Assembly: GCA_905479885.1 (NCBI GenBank)
Contig: CAJQOE010000047.1
Location: 1 to 21,840, forward strand
Origin: an uncultured Rickettsiaceae bacterium
GTDB taxonomy: Bacteria; Pseudomonadota; Alphaproteobacteria; Rickettsiales; Rickettsiaceae
Reading direction: 5' to 3'
Length of the DNA: 21,840 nucleotides
Below, one piece after another: positions 1 through 8,060 of the stretch. Position 1 is the first letter of the stretch. The number at the start of each line of letters is the position of its first letter. Below the pieces are notes generated by a model. The model had not been told where the DNA came from, did no database searches, and saw only the letters and a program-made list of their open reading frames with translations. The translations under genes and the position numbers were made by a program.

Positions 1-266
1 CTCAAGCAATTTTAATTGAAGCAGAAGAGCGTGCTGATGGTAGCCGCCGTACCACCAGGTACGACATTGATATGACAAAATGTATATATTGTGGTTTATG
101 CCAAGAAGCATGCCCAGTAGATGCGATTGTAGAAGGGCCAAATTTTGAGTTTGCCACTGAAACTCATGAGGAGCTTCTTTATAATAAAGAAAAATTGCTA
201 AAAAATGGTGATATTTGGGAGCAAGAATTAGCTCAAAAACTTAAAGATGATTATCCGTACAGGTAA
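1..266 (+). CDS. nuoI: NADH-quinone oxidoreductase subunit I (NuoI), 3' part only
   Basis: This is the C-terminal part of the complex I subunit that carries two [4Fe-4S] clusters (N6a, N6b) and passes electrons toward quinone. The frame is open from the window edge (first whole codon at base 3) and begins with QAILIEAEERADGSRRTTRY, which is typical NuoI sequence just before the second cluster motif. The second motif is present as CIYCGLCQEACP (four cysteines followed by Pro, codons from about base 81). The first cluster motif lies outside the window. The TAA stop is at 264-266, five bases before the nuoJ start, so the two are co-transcribed. The ATG at base 72 is an internal methionine and not the true start. 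The identification is secure. Only the upstream end is missing. Confidence 0.95.
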   Translation, partial: QAILIEAEERADGSRRTTRYDIDMTKCIYCGLCQEACPVDAIVEGPNFEFATETHEELLYNKEKLLKNGDIWEQELAQKLKDDYPYR

Positions 267-270
267 AAAT

Positions 271-891
271 ATGGCGTTGTTTTTCTATGGATTCGCAGCA
301 TTAATTGTGCTGAGCAGTATAATGGTAATTAGCAATCGTAACCCGGTGCATGCGGTGTTGTGGTTGATTTTTGCTTTTTGTAATGGTGCTGGGTTAATGG
401 TTCTTATGAGAGCTGAATTTTTAGCCATGATGTTGATTATAATATATGTCGGAGCAGTAGCAGTTCTGTTTTTATTTGTAGTTATGATGCTGGATATTAA
501 CGTTTCTGAGTTCAAAGGAAGGATTGGACCAGATATGAATATTGCTTTTATGTTAGCATTATTTTTGTTTGTAGATCTAGTTGTAGTAGTGTTACTTGGT
601 GCAAAAGTAATCTTGCCCACAAGTAGCTATGGGTTTGCAATAGACCCTGGAGTTGGCAATGCTTATGCGATAGGACGTGTGTTATATACAGATTTTATAT
701 TACCATTTCAAACGGCAGGAGTGATTTTATTTGTAGCCATGATAGCCAGTATTGCGCTAACCTTGCGCTTAAGGCCTGGGGTTAAGAGACAAAAAGTATC
801 GGAGCAAATGCATAGAAGTAAAGAAAATAGTTTAGCTATGGCTAAGCTTAATGGAAAATCAGGGTTGGATAATTTGAATTATGACGATTAA
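271..891 (+). CDS. nuoJ: NADH-quinone oxidoreductase subunit J (NuoJ)
   Basis: NuoJ is a small membrane subunit of the proton-pumping arm of complex I. The 206-residue protein starts MALFFYGFAALIVL, has about five hydrophobic segments, and contains the conserved block AEFLAMMLIIIYVGAVAVLF, the TM3 pi-bulge region of the family. A start at 271 is preferred over the in-frame ATG at 247: it matches family N termini, avoids overlapping nuoI, and has AGG at 261-263 as a ribosome site. The C-terminal tail after the last membrane segment (from about RLRPGVKRQK) is polar and basic, about 50 residues long. The last 11 bases overlap the nuoK start at 881, which suggests translational coupling. Confidence 0.95.
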   Translation: MALFFYGFAALIVLSSIMVISNRNPVHAVLWLIFAFCNGAGLMVLMRAEFLAMMLIIIYVGAVAVLFLFVVMMLDINVSEFKGRIGPDMNIAFMLALFLFVDLVVVVLLGAKVILPTSSYGFAIDPGVGNAYAIGRVLYTDFILPFQTAGVILFVAMIASIALTLRLRPGVKRQKVSEQMHRSKENSLAMAKLNGKSGLDNLNYDD

Positions 892-1198
892 TGAAATTGC
901 TTTGGAGCATTATTTAATTCTCTCCTCATTGTTATTTTCAATTGGGGTTACAGGATTATTTATGAATCGCAAAAACGTGATAACGATTTTAATGTCAATA
1001 GAGCTTATGTTGTTAGCGGTGAATTTAAATTTTGTAGCATTTTCCGTGCATCTACAGGATATTGTCGGACAAATATTTAGTCTTATCATATTATCAATAG
1101 CGGCCGCAGAAGTGTCGATCGGGTTAGCGATTCTGGTATTATATTTTAGAAATCGTGGTTCGATTGAGATTGAAGATATTAATCAGATGAAAGGGTGA
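881..1198 (+). CDS. nuoK: NADH-quinone oxidoreductase subunit K (NuoK)
   Basis: NuoK is a three-helix membrane subunit of complex I that belongs to the proton-conducting E-channel. The 105-residue length is normal. Two buried glutamates that the family needs are present: Glu41 in SIELMLLAVNLNF and Glu77 in AAAEVSIGLAI, equivalent to Glu36 and Glu72 of E. coli NuoK. The start codon lies inside the end of nuoJ. The TGA stop at 1196-1198 comes 3 bases before the nuoL start, and the sequence AAGGGTGAT around that stop also supplies the nuoL ribosome site. Nothing looks damaged in this gene, unlike its neighbour nuoL. Confidence 0.96.
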   Translation: MTINEIALEHYLILSSLLFSIGVTGLFMNRKNVITILMSIELMLLAVNLNFVAFSVHLQDIVGQIFSLIILSIAAAEVSIGLAILVLYFRNRGSIEIEDINQMKG

Positions 1199-1201
1199 TC
1201 T

Positions 1202-3133
1202 ATGGAATTAGCACTTAAATTAATCATATTTTTACCGCTGATATCTGGCTTGGCTAATGGTATTTTTTGTAAAAAAATCAGTAATAATCTGGCTAGTAAA
1301 ATCGCAAGCGCAGCTATTATAGTTACAGCAATTTGTGCAATATTGGTATTTACGAGCGCTGGGGTAAGGCAATATACATTTCATGTGATACTCGCAAGTT
1401 GGATAAAGTATGATAACCTAACTATTGATTGGGCAATTTATGTGGATCAACTGACTGCAATTATGTTTTTATTGGTTACAACAGTTTCTGCGGTTGTGCA
1501 TGTATATTCTTTAGGTTATATGTCTGATGATAAGAACCTGCCAAAATTTTTATCCTACTTATCATTATTTACTTTTTTTATGCTGTCTTTGGTATCAGCT
1601 GATAATTTTTTGCAATTGTTTTTCGGTTGGGAAGGGGTCGGTCTGTGTTCATATTTGCTTATTGGTTATTATTATCAAAAAGAGTCAGCAAATAATGCGG
1701 CCATTAAGGCTTTTGTTGTAAACAGAGTCGGTGATTTTGCTTTTATTATCGGCATTGTCATGATTGTTCTCTATACAGGCAGTATAGATTTTGAGAGTGT
1801 ATTCACTCAGTCAGATAATTTAGCTAATGTAACGCTAGAATATTGGGGTTATGAGATCGCAATTCTTGATATTACTTGTTTGATGCTATTCCTTGGTTGT
1901 ATGGGTAAATCTGCGCAAATAGGGATGCATGTATGGCTTCCAGATGCGATGGAAGGTCCAACGCCAGTCTCTGCATTAATACATGCTGCAACCATGGTTA
2001 CAGCCGGTGTATTCTTGGTAGCTCGATGCTCATTTATGTTTGAATATAGCCCATATGTATTACAAATAATTACCATTATTGGCGCGGTTACTTGTTTATT
2101 CGCTGCGCTTGTAGCCATTGCCCAGACGGATATTAAGAAAATCATCGCTTATTCAACGTGCTCACAGCTTGGATATATGTTCTTTGCTTGTGGTGTTTCT
2201 GCATATCAGGCTGGAGTGTTCCACTTAGTCACGCATGGTTTCTTTAAAGCTCTATTATTTTTATCTGCTGGTAGTGTGATTCACGCTTGTCACGAACAGG
2301 ATGTGTTTAAAATGGGTGGGCTTAGAAAGAAAATGCCAATCACTTATGCGAACTTTTGGGTAGGTTCATTGGCTATTGTTGGCATATTCCCGTTTGCTGG
2401 TTTTTATTCAAAGGATTTAGTGCTTGAATCAGCCTATGCTGCAGGTGGCGTTGGTAATTTTGCCTTTATATTAGGTATCGTAGCGGCTATATTGACTGCG
2501 ATTTATTCGTTAAAGATCATCATATTGACATTCCATGGTAAAACTAAGCTGACAAAAGATGCTTTTGAGCACGTGCATGAATCACCCAAAATTATGAATT
2601 TACCTCTGCTAGTGTTAGTTGCAGGAGCATAGTTTTCTGGTATGATAGGATATTATATTTTAGGCATTAGCAATCCGCATGGGTTTTTCTCTGGTAGCAT
2701 TTTTAATTTACAGGTGAGAGCAGAAGAGCATCATGTTGCGCTTGGCGTGCAGTTATTACCGCTAGTAGTTGGTTTGCTAGGTATGGTATTGGGCTGGTAC
2801 GTTTATAGGGGAACAATATCTAGTTCTATTGCTAATAAAATGAAGCTTACCTATGGCTTGCTTAAAAATAAATTTTTCTTCGATGAAATTTACAATAAAG
2901 TATTTGTCAGAACTACTAAATGCTTAAGCAGCTTAGCTGGTATATTTGATGTTAAAATCATTGACCGTTTTGGGCCAAATGGCTTTAGTGTTATAACAAG
3001 GGGGTGTAGCTGGTGTATTTGCCAGATACAAACGGGTTACATGTTTAATTATGCATTTTACATTATCTTCGCGATGGTATTATGCGTTACGCTTTTTGTA
3101 GCAAACTATTTGCACGGGGCATGGGGTATATAG
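1202..3133 (+). pseudogene. nuoL: NADH-quinone oxidoreductase subunit L (NuoL), interrupted by an in-frame TAG
   Basis: NuoL is the distal antiporter-like subunit of complex I. Its lateral helix HL runs along the membrane arm. The whole frame of 643 sense codons matches full-length NuoL, but a TAG at 2630-2632 ends the first part after 476 residues. The rest continues in the same frame with no base lost. Homology runs straight across the stop: LVLVAGA, stop, FSGMIGYYIL. Key residues are intact before it: Glu144 in FGWEGVGLCSYL and Lys236 in GCMGKSAQIGMHVWLPDAM. The part after the stop should hold the terminal helices and HL. A second lesion, a compensated frameshift, lies at about 3000-3031. 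The cause could be true decay, readthrough, or sequence error. All other nuo genes look intact, so an error or a very recent mutation is the simpler reading. Confidence 0.88.
2642..3133 (+). CDS. Separate reading frame for the C-terminal part of NuoL
   Basis: If the TAG at 2630-2632 is real, this is the open frame that could be re-initiated 9 bases after it, from an ATG that would be an internal methionine of intact NuoL. It encodes 163 residues: membrane segments, the amphipathic stretch matching lateral helix HL, and a final membrane helix ending NYLHGAWGI. The only ribosome-site-like sequence upstream is AGGAG at 2623-2627, 14 bases from the ATG, which is further than usual. Residues encoded at 3002-3028 read GCSWCICQI in this frame but GVAGVFARY in the next frame. 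The second reading fits the family better. I regard this as a fragment of nuoL and not an independent gene. Confidence 0.5.
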   Translation: MIGYYILGISNPHGFFSGSIFNLQVRAEEHHVALGVQLLPLVVGLLGMVLGWYVYRGTISSSIANKMKLTYGLLKNKFFFDEIYNKVFVRTTKCLSSLAGIFDVKIIDRFGPNGFSVITRGCSWCICQIQTGYMFNYAFYIIFAMVLCVTLFVANYLHGAWGI

Positions 3134-4624
3134 ATGATGAATTTGCCAATTTTATCAATTAGTATTTTATTGCCGTTATTTAGCGCTTTATATATTACAT
3201 TATTTATTAGTCACACTAAATCTTCTCGTAAGCAAATATATGCTATGTATGTAGCTATTTTGGCATCGGTTCTTACATTCATAGCAACAACTTATTTGCT
3301 AGTAAGCTTTGACCCCGAGGTAACAGATTTTCAATTTGTAGAGCGCTATCATTGGATTGATTCTATTGGACTTGAGTTTTATGTTGGCGTGGATGGTTTA
3401 TCGATATATTTTGTTTTCTTAAGCGCGCTACTAACCTTGATCTGTATAATAGCTAGCTTGTTTACAATTAAGAAAAACATTAAAGAATTTTTGTTGTGTT
3501 TTTTATTACTTGAAGCATTTTGTATAGGTGCTTTTTTATCATTGAATTTACTATTATTTTATGGGTTTTTTGAAGTAATATTAATCCCAATGTTTTTAAT
3601 AATTGGTATCTGGGGTGGTGAAAACAGGGTTTATGCTGCGGTCAAATTCTTTTTATACACGTTTTTTGGATCAGTGTTTCTATTGATCGCTTTGATATAT
3701 ATATATAGCCAAACTGGTACATTTAGTATCATAGATCTTGTAGACATAGTTCCTGGATTTTCTTTAAAGGTGCAACAATATTTATGGTTAGCAACGTTTG
3801 TTTCATTCGCGGTGAAAGTTCCTATGGTACCATTCCATACATGGTTGCCAGATGCGCACGTACAAGCACCAACAGCTGGATCAGTTATGTTGGCAGGCAT
3901 TTTACTGAAATTAGGCGGGTATGCATTTTTGAGAGTTTCTTTGCCAATGTTGCCTGGGGCTTCGGAATATTTTGCAATATACGTATTATGGATTAGTGGG
4001 TTTGCAGTAACATACGCATCCCTTGTTGCTTTAGCCCAGACTGATATGAAGAAGATGATCGCATATTCTTCTGTAGCGCATATGGGATATGTAACTGCTG
4101 GAATATTTAGTTTTACAGTAATAGGAATTGGTGGAGCAGTGTTCCAAATGATTAGTCATGGGGTAATTTCCTCAGCCTTGTTTTTGGTTGTGGGCATGCT
4201 GTATGAACGTCATCATACTAAAGAGATTGCTAAATATGGTGGGGTAGCTGCCAGCATGCCAGTGCTCGCAACGTTTTTTATGATTGCCATGCTTGGTTCA
4301 ATAGGCTTGCCTGGTTTAAGTGGTTTTGTTGGTGAATTTTTGAGTATAGTAGGAGTGTTTGGAGTGAGCCCAGCAGTTGGTATTATGTGTGCTTTTGGAG
4401 TAATATTGGGAGCAATATATATGCTAAAATTATACAAATCTATAATGTTTGGCGAAATATCAGATGCAGCTATCATTAATTTTGATGATTTAAAAGCGTA
4501 TGAAAAAACGGCGCTTGTACCATTAATGCTTTTGATAATATATATTGGTTTAGTACCAAACGGTATATTAGAAACAATAAATACACCTGCTAGGCACTTA
4601 GCTGAAATTTATGGGGTTCTTTAA
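3134..4624 (+). CDS. nuoM: NADH-quinone oxidoreductase subunit M (NuoM)
   Basis: NuoM is the middle antiporter-like, proton-pumping subunit of complex I. The 496-residue protein is of normal length, with about 14 hydrophobic segments. The conserved charged residues are visible: Glu147 in GFFEVILIPMFLIIG (E. coli Glu144) and Lys228 in SFAVKVPMVPFHTWLPDAH, followed by APTAGSVMLAGILLKLGGY. The start ATG at 3134 directly abuts the nuoL stop (3131-3133). A second ATG follows at 3137 and cannot be excluded as the start. The tight junction means that nuoM translation may depend partly on ribosomes that reach the end of nuoL. Confidence 0.96.
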   Translation: MMNLPILSISILLPLFSALYITLFISHTKSSRKQIYAMYVAILASVLTFIATTYLLVSFDPEVTDFQFVERYHWIDSIGLEFYVGVDGLSIYFVFLSALLTLICIIASLFTIKKNIKEFLLCFLLLEAFCIGAFLSLNLLLFYGFFEVILIPMFLIIGIWGGENRVYAAVKFFLYTFFGSVFLLIALIYIYSQTGTFSIIDLVDIVPGFSLKVQQYLWLATFVSFAVKVPMVPFHTWLPDAHVQAPTAGSVMLAGILLKLGGYAFLRVSLPMLPGASEYFAIYVLWISGFAVTYASLVALAQTDMKKMIAYSSVAHMGYVTAGIFSFTVIGIGGAVFQMISHGVISSALFLVVGMLYERHHTKEIAKYGGVAASMPVLATFFMIAMLGSIGLPGLSGFVGEFLSIVGVFGVSPAVGIMCAFGVILGAIYMLKLYKSIMFGEISDAAIINFDDLKAYEKTALVPLMLLIIYIGLVPNGILETINTPARHLAEIYGVL

Positions 4625-4639
4625 AAATAGAAAAATAAT

Positions 4640-6040
4640 ATGTTAAATCAGTTTGCTATAATATTACCAGAGATTATGTTGGCAGCACTTGCTATGTGCA
4701 TGCAGATAGTGGGTGTTTTTTATAAAGGATCAGCTCGCAAAGTTGTTGTGCTTACCACGATATTAGCGCTTGGTTTAGTTTATTATTTATTGCATTTTAT
4801 TCCGGAATATGAGCTTGGGTTTTCTGCGTCTTTTGCTACTTCGCCATCTATTTCATTATTTAAAGCGTTAGTATTAGCGCTAACTTTAATGAGTTTGTTA
4901 ATCTACCGTGATTTCATAAAGATTAGTAAAGCGCGTCTTAAAATGGAATTTGTAACATTAGTTTTGTTATCGACTCTTGGAGCATTTATTTCTATTTCAG
5001 CACGAGATTTTATTTTATTATTTTGTGGCCTTGAATTACAGGCATTGGCTGGTTATGCGCTAGCTGCATTTAATACAAAGCAAGTAAAGTCATCAGAAGC
5101 TGGGTTGAAATATTTTGTACTAGGGGCTTTAATGAGTGGCTTGATGTTATTAGGTATTTCCTTCTTATATGGATTTAGTGGCAGCATAAAATACACAGAA
5201 ATTAGGGCTATATTAAATAGCGATCTCAATATTGGTTTAGTTATAGGAGCAGTATTTATGCTTTCTGCTATTTTATTTAAGCTTTCAGCTGCACCGTTAC
5301 ATATATGGACTCCTGATGTTTACGAAGGAGCGCCAATATCTTCAGTGAGTTATTTTGCTGTTGCACAAAAATTAGGGATGTTGGTTGTATTAATCTGTGT
5401 ATTAGACGAAGTTATTGGTGATTACACTCCAATTTCTGTTGATCTAATTAAGATTGTAGCGATCATTTCAATGATAGTTGGTGCTTTAGGAGCGATTAGG
5501 CAAAAATCATTAAAGCGTTTGATGGCCTATAGTACAATTTTAAACGTCGGATATGTATTGATTGGAATTTGTTTACACTCTCCATATGGAAACTATGCAG
5601 CTTTTAGCTATATGTTTATTTATGTTATTGGTGCAATTGGATTTTTTGCATGCTTAGTGGCGTTGTTTGGTGTTAGAAGTGATGATGCTACTTTTGAAGA
5701 CTTAAAAGGCATTGCTGCTGAACGTAAAACCATTGCAGCCGCAATAACAATTATTATGTTTTCTATGATAGGATTACCGCCATTAGCAGGATTCTTTGCT
5801 AAATATTATATTTTTTATAATGCTATTTTGCAGGAAGAAATTATGTTAGCTATGATTGGTGTGTTGACTAGTGTGATCGCTGCCTTTTATTATTTAAAAG
5901 TTATAAAATGTATGTATTTTATGGCTTCTAGTACAGGTGTTACAGTGATTCCAACTAACAAAGGCTTATTTTTAGTTACGGTTATCAGTGTCTCATTCAC
6001 TTTGTTTTTCTTTACGTTCGCCCGTGCATATATACTGTAA
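4640..6040 (+). CDS. nuoN: NADH-quinone oxidoreductase subunit N (NuoN)
   Basis: NuoN is the antiporter-like subunit closest to the quinone-binding arm. The 466-residue length is usual. Glu132 lies in FCGLELQALAGYALAAF and Lys214 in LFKLSAAPLHIWTPDVYEGAP, the positions of the family's channel glutamate and lysine. LKRLMAYSTILNVGY and MFSMIGLPPLAGFFAKYYIF are also typical. The gene starts 15 bases after nuoM, with only an A-rich leader and no clear Shine-Dalgarno sequence. It is the last nuo gene here. birA follows after 12 bases, an order common in alphaproteobacteria. Confidence 0.96.
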   Translation: MLNQFAIILPEIMLAALAMCMQIVGVFYKGSARKVVVLTTILALGLVYYLLHFIPEYELGFSASFATSPSISLFKALVLALTLMSLLIYRDFIKISKARLKMEFVTLVLLSTLGAFISISARDFILLFCGLELQALAGYALAAFNTKQVKSSEAGLKYFVLGALMSGLMLLGISFLYGFSGSIKYTEIRAILNSDLNIGLVIGAVFMLSAILFKLSAAPLHIWTPDVYEGAPISSVSYFAVAQKLGMLVVLICVLDEVIGDYTPISVDLIKIVAIISMIVGALGAIRQKSLKRLMAYSTILNVGYVLIGICLHSPYGNYAAFSYMFIYVIGAIGFFACLVALFGVRSDDATFEDLKGIAAERKTIAAAITIIMFSMIGLPPLAGFFAKYYIFYNAILQEEIMLAMIGVLTSVIAAFYYLKVIKCMYFMASSTGVTVIPTNKGLFLVTVISVSFTLFFFTFARAYIL

Positions 6041-6052
6041 GTTAATATAAAT

Positions 6053-6820
6053 ATGCATTTACATTGGCTCGAAAATTATAATTTACTAACATTTGACACG
6101 CTTGATAGCACAAATTCAGAGGCTTTGCGTTTAGCTAGCGCTGGTGTTAGTGAGGACTTTGTAATTTTATCACGTGAGCAAACTGGCGGCAGAGGACAAA
6201 GGGGGCGCGACTGGGTTTCTATATCTGGTAATTTACATGCCAGTATCTTACTAAATAGTAATGCTGATCCTAAAAAACACCCTCAGCTATCATTCATTAT
6301 TGCAAATGCTATGTATGAAGCCATAGCCACCTTTGCAGCAAAATATAAGTTAGCCTTAGATATAAAGTTAAAATGGCCTAATGATGTGTTGATTAGTGGC
6401 AAAAAAGTAGCGGGTATTTTATTAGAATCAATTAATTTTAAGGGTAAAAATTACGTAGTAGTTGGTTTTGGTGTGAATGTGATGGAAGCACCAATTAATA
6501 TAGAACGCACAGTAACATCATTGTTTGATGAAGGCATTGAACTTCAGCACTCAGATGAATTTTTATTTACCTTAATAAACAAGTTTGATAAATTATATAA
6601 ACAATGGCAATTGGAAAATAACTTTGTTAATACCCGTAAAAATTGGTTAAAAAGAGCATATAATTTGAATCAAGTAATAACAGTTGATGATGGGGTTCGT
6701 CGTATTTCTGGAATATTTAAAGAAATTGATATCTATGGAGCTCTACGATTACAATTAGCTAGTGGGCAGTTTTATAATCTAGTTGCTGGCGAAGTTTTAA
6801 CCAATATGGAAGGTAAGTAA
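6053..6820 (+). CDS. birA: Biotin--[acetyl-CoA-carboxylase] ligase (BirA, without DNA-binding domain)
   Basis: This enzyme makes biotinyl-AMP from biotin and ATP and attaches biotin to the carrier protein of acetyl-CoA carboxylase. The nucleotide and biotin loop is GGRGQRGRDW at residues 45-54. KWPNDVLISGKKVAGILLE follows at residues 107-125 and includes the conserved lysines. A small C-terminal SH3-like domain ends in LVAGEVL. There is no N-terminal winged helix, so this is the monofunctional class and cannot act as the biotin-operon repressor known from E. coli BirA. At 255 residues the length is normal. It starts 12 bases after nuoN, without a clear ribosome site, and trmJ follows after 4 bases. 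Confidence 0.93.
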   Translation: MHLHWLENYNLLTFDTLDSTNSEALRLASAGVSEDFVILSREQTGGRGQRGRDWVSISGNLHASILLNSNADPKKHPQLSFIIANAMYEAIATFAAKYKLALDIKLKWPNDVLISGKKVAGILLESINFKGKNYVVVGFGVNVMEAPINIERTVTSLFDEGIELQHSDEFLFTLINKFDKLYKQWQLENNFVNTRKNWLKRAYNLNQVITVDDGVRRISGIFKEIDIYGALRLQLASGQFYNLVAGEVLTNMEGK

Positions 6821-6824
6821 TCCT

Positions 6825-7547
6825 ATGTTGGTTTCTTTTCCTAAAATTGCTATAATATTGGTTGAGCCGCAAATGGGCGAAAATATTGGCGCAGTTGCTA
6901 GGGCTATGAAAAATTTTGCCCTTAGTGATTTAAGGCTTGTTTCCCCAAGGGATGGTTGGCCTAATACTAAAGCTGAAAGCATGTCTGTAGGCGCAATTGA
7001 TTTAATTCATAAGGCCCAAATATATGAATCAATTCAAGATGCAATTGGTGATTTAGAATATGTATATGCGGCAACCGCCGCTCCAAGGGATATGAATAAA
7101 AATTATATCCTATCGCGAGATATATCTAGTGATATACCAAAGATTGCATCATTAGGCATAATGTTTGGTAGAGAAAATTGTGGTTTGAATAACAAGGAAA
7201 TTGCTTATGCTAACAAGATTGTTACTATTGATACAGATGTTAGTTTTAGTTCTCTAAATATAGCGCATTCTGTCGCAGTAATTTGTTATGAATTATTTCA
7301 AGGCCAGAAAAATTTGCGTATTGATTTAAACAATGCACAAACTTTAGCAACTAAAACGGAACTTGAGTATTTTTACCAACATTTATTTGCAGAGTTAGCT
7401 GATAGAGACTTCTTTAAAAACGCAGATAAAAAGGAACAGATGAGTATAAAAATTCGTAATTTATTTGCAAAAATTGAAGATTTATCTCACGCTGAATTGC
7501 AAACTTTACGAGGCATTGTTTCGGTTCTATCTGATAAAAAAGGGTGA
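6825..7547 (+). CDS. trmJ: tRNA (cytidine/uridine-2'-O-)-methyltransferase, TrmJ-type SPOUT enzyme
   Basis: This is a SpoU/TrmH-class (SPOUT) methyltransferase. TrmJ uses S-adenosylmethionine to 2'-O-methylate nucleotide 32 of the tRNA anticodon loop. The three SPOUT motifs are clear: motif 1 ENIGAVARAMKNF (residues 19-31, with Asn20 and Arg26), motif 2 GIMFGRENCGLNNKE (111-125, the knot region) and motif 3 SSLNIAHSVAVICYEL (142-157). The C-terminal helical part, about 80 residues, is the TrmJ-type dimerisation extension with little similarity to other SpoU enzymes. The 240-residue length fits TrmJ better than the shorter TrmL. The start is 4 bases after birA, and AAGG inside the end of birA may serve as ribosome site. 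Confidence 0.88.
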   Translation: MLVSFPKIAIILVEPQMGENIGAVARAMKNFALSDLRLVSPRDGWPNTKAESMSVGAIDLIHKAQIYESIQDAIGDLEYVYAATAAPRDMNKNYILSRDISSDIPKIASLGIMFGRENCGLNNKEIAYANKIVTIDTDVSFSSLNIAHSVAVICYELFQGQKNLRIDLNNAQTLATKTELEYFYQHLFAELADRDFFKNADKKEQMSIKIRNLFAKIEDLSHAELQTLRGIVSVLSDKKG

Positions 7548-7553
7548 TAATTT

Positions 7554-8060
7554 ATGAATCATTTTGAATTGTTGAATTTAGAACAAAGATATGACATTGA
7601 ACCTAGTGTACTGCTGCAACAATATTTATTAAAGCAAGCGCTGTACCATCCTGATCGAGCAAATTCTGACTCGGATCGCATAGAAAATTTAAATATATCA
7701 ATGCAATTAAACGAAGCATATAAGACTTTAAAAGATGATTGCATGCGCGCGGAGTATTTGCTTACAATCTTGGGGCAAAAATTTGACGATCGTTTTCTAC
7801 GTGATGCACTCACTGCTTCTGAGCTTGAAGCAATAATAGAGCTGCATGAGGAGCTAGATTTAATAGATGCAGTAGCAGATTTACAGAGTTTAAAAGATAA
7901 TAAAATAGTCGAAAAAACTCAAATGGTGCGAGAATTAACTGAGTGTTTTGAAGGCAAGAATATTACCAAAGCTCTTGATATTACTCTGCGCCTGAAGTAT
8001 CTTACTAATTTAGTCAAGAATATAGATTTAAAAATTAAGCATGCAAATAGTAGAGATTAG
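7554..8060 (+). CDS. hscB: Fe-S cluster co-chaperone HscB (J-domain protein)
   Basis: HscB brings the scaffold IscU with its Fe-S cluster to the chaperone HscA and stimulates HscA's ATPase. The N-terminal J domain carries the required HPD motif at residues 32-34 (ALYHPDRAN), followed by LNEAYKTLKDDCMRAEYLL, a characteristic HscB block. The C-terminal three-helix domain that binds IscU contains ELHEELDLIDAV. The 168-residue length is standard. A good ribosome site (AAAGGGTGAT) precedes the ATG. The 3' end overlaps hscA by 20 bases, so the partners are translationally coupled. No iscS, iscU or iscA is present in this window. Confidence 0.93.
   Translation: MNHFELLNLEQRYDIEPSVLLQQYLLKQALYHPDRANSDSDRIENLNISMQLNEAYKTLKDDCMRAEYLLTILGQKFDDRFLRDALTASELEAIIELHEELDLIDAVADLQSLKDNKIVEKTQMVRELTECFEGKNITKALDITLRLKYLTNLVKNIDLKIKHANSRD

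Noticed and set aside
2630..2632. TAG in nuoL as a pyrrolysine codon or a genome-wide reassigned stop
   Set aside because: Other genes here end in TAG at proper positions (for example nuoM's upstream neighbour frame at 3131, fdx at 10190, clpX at 19438), and nothing suggests pyrrolysine genes.
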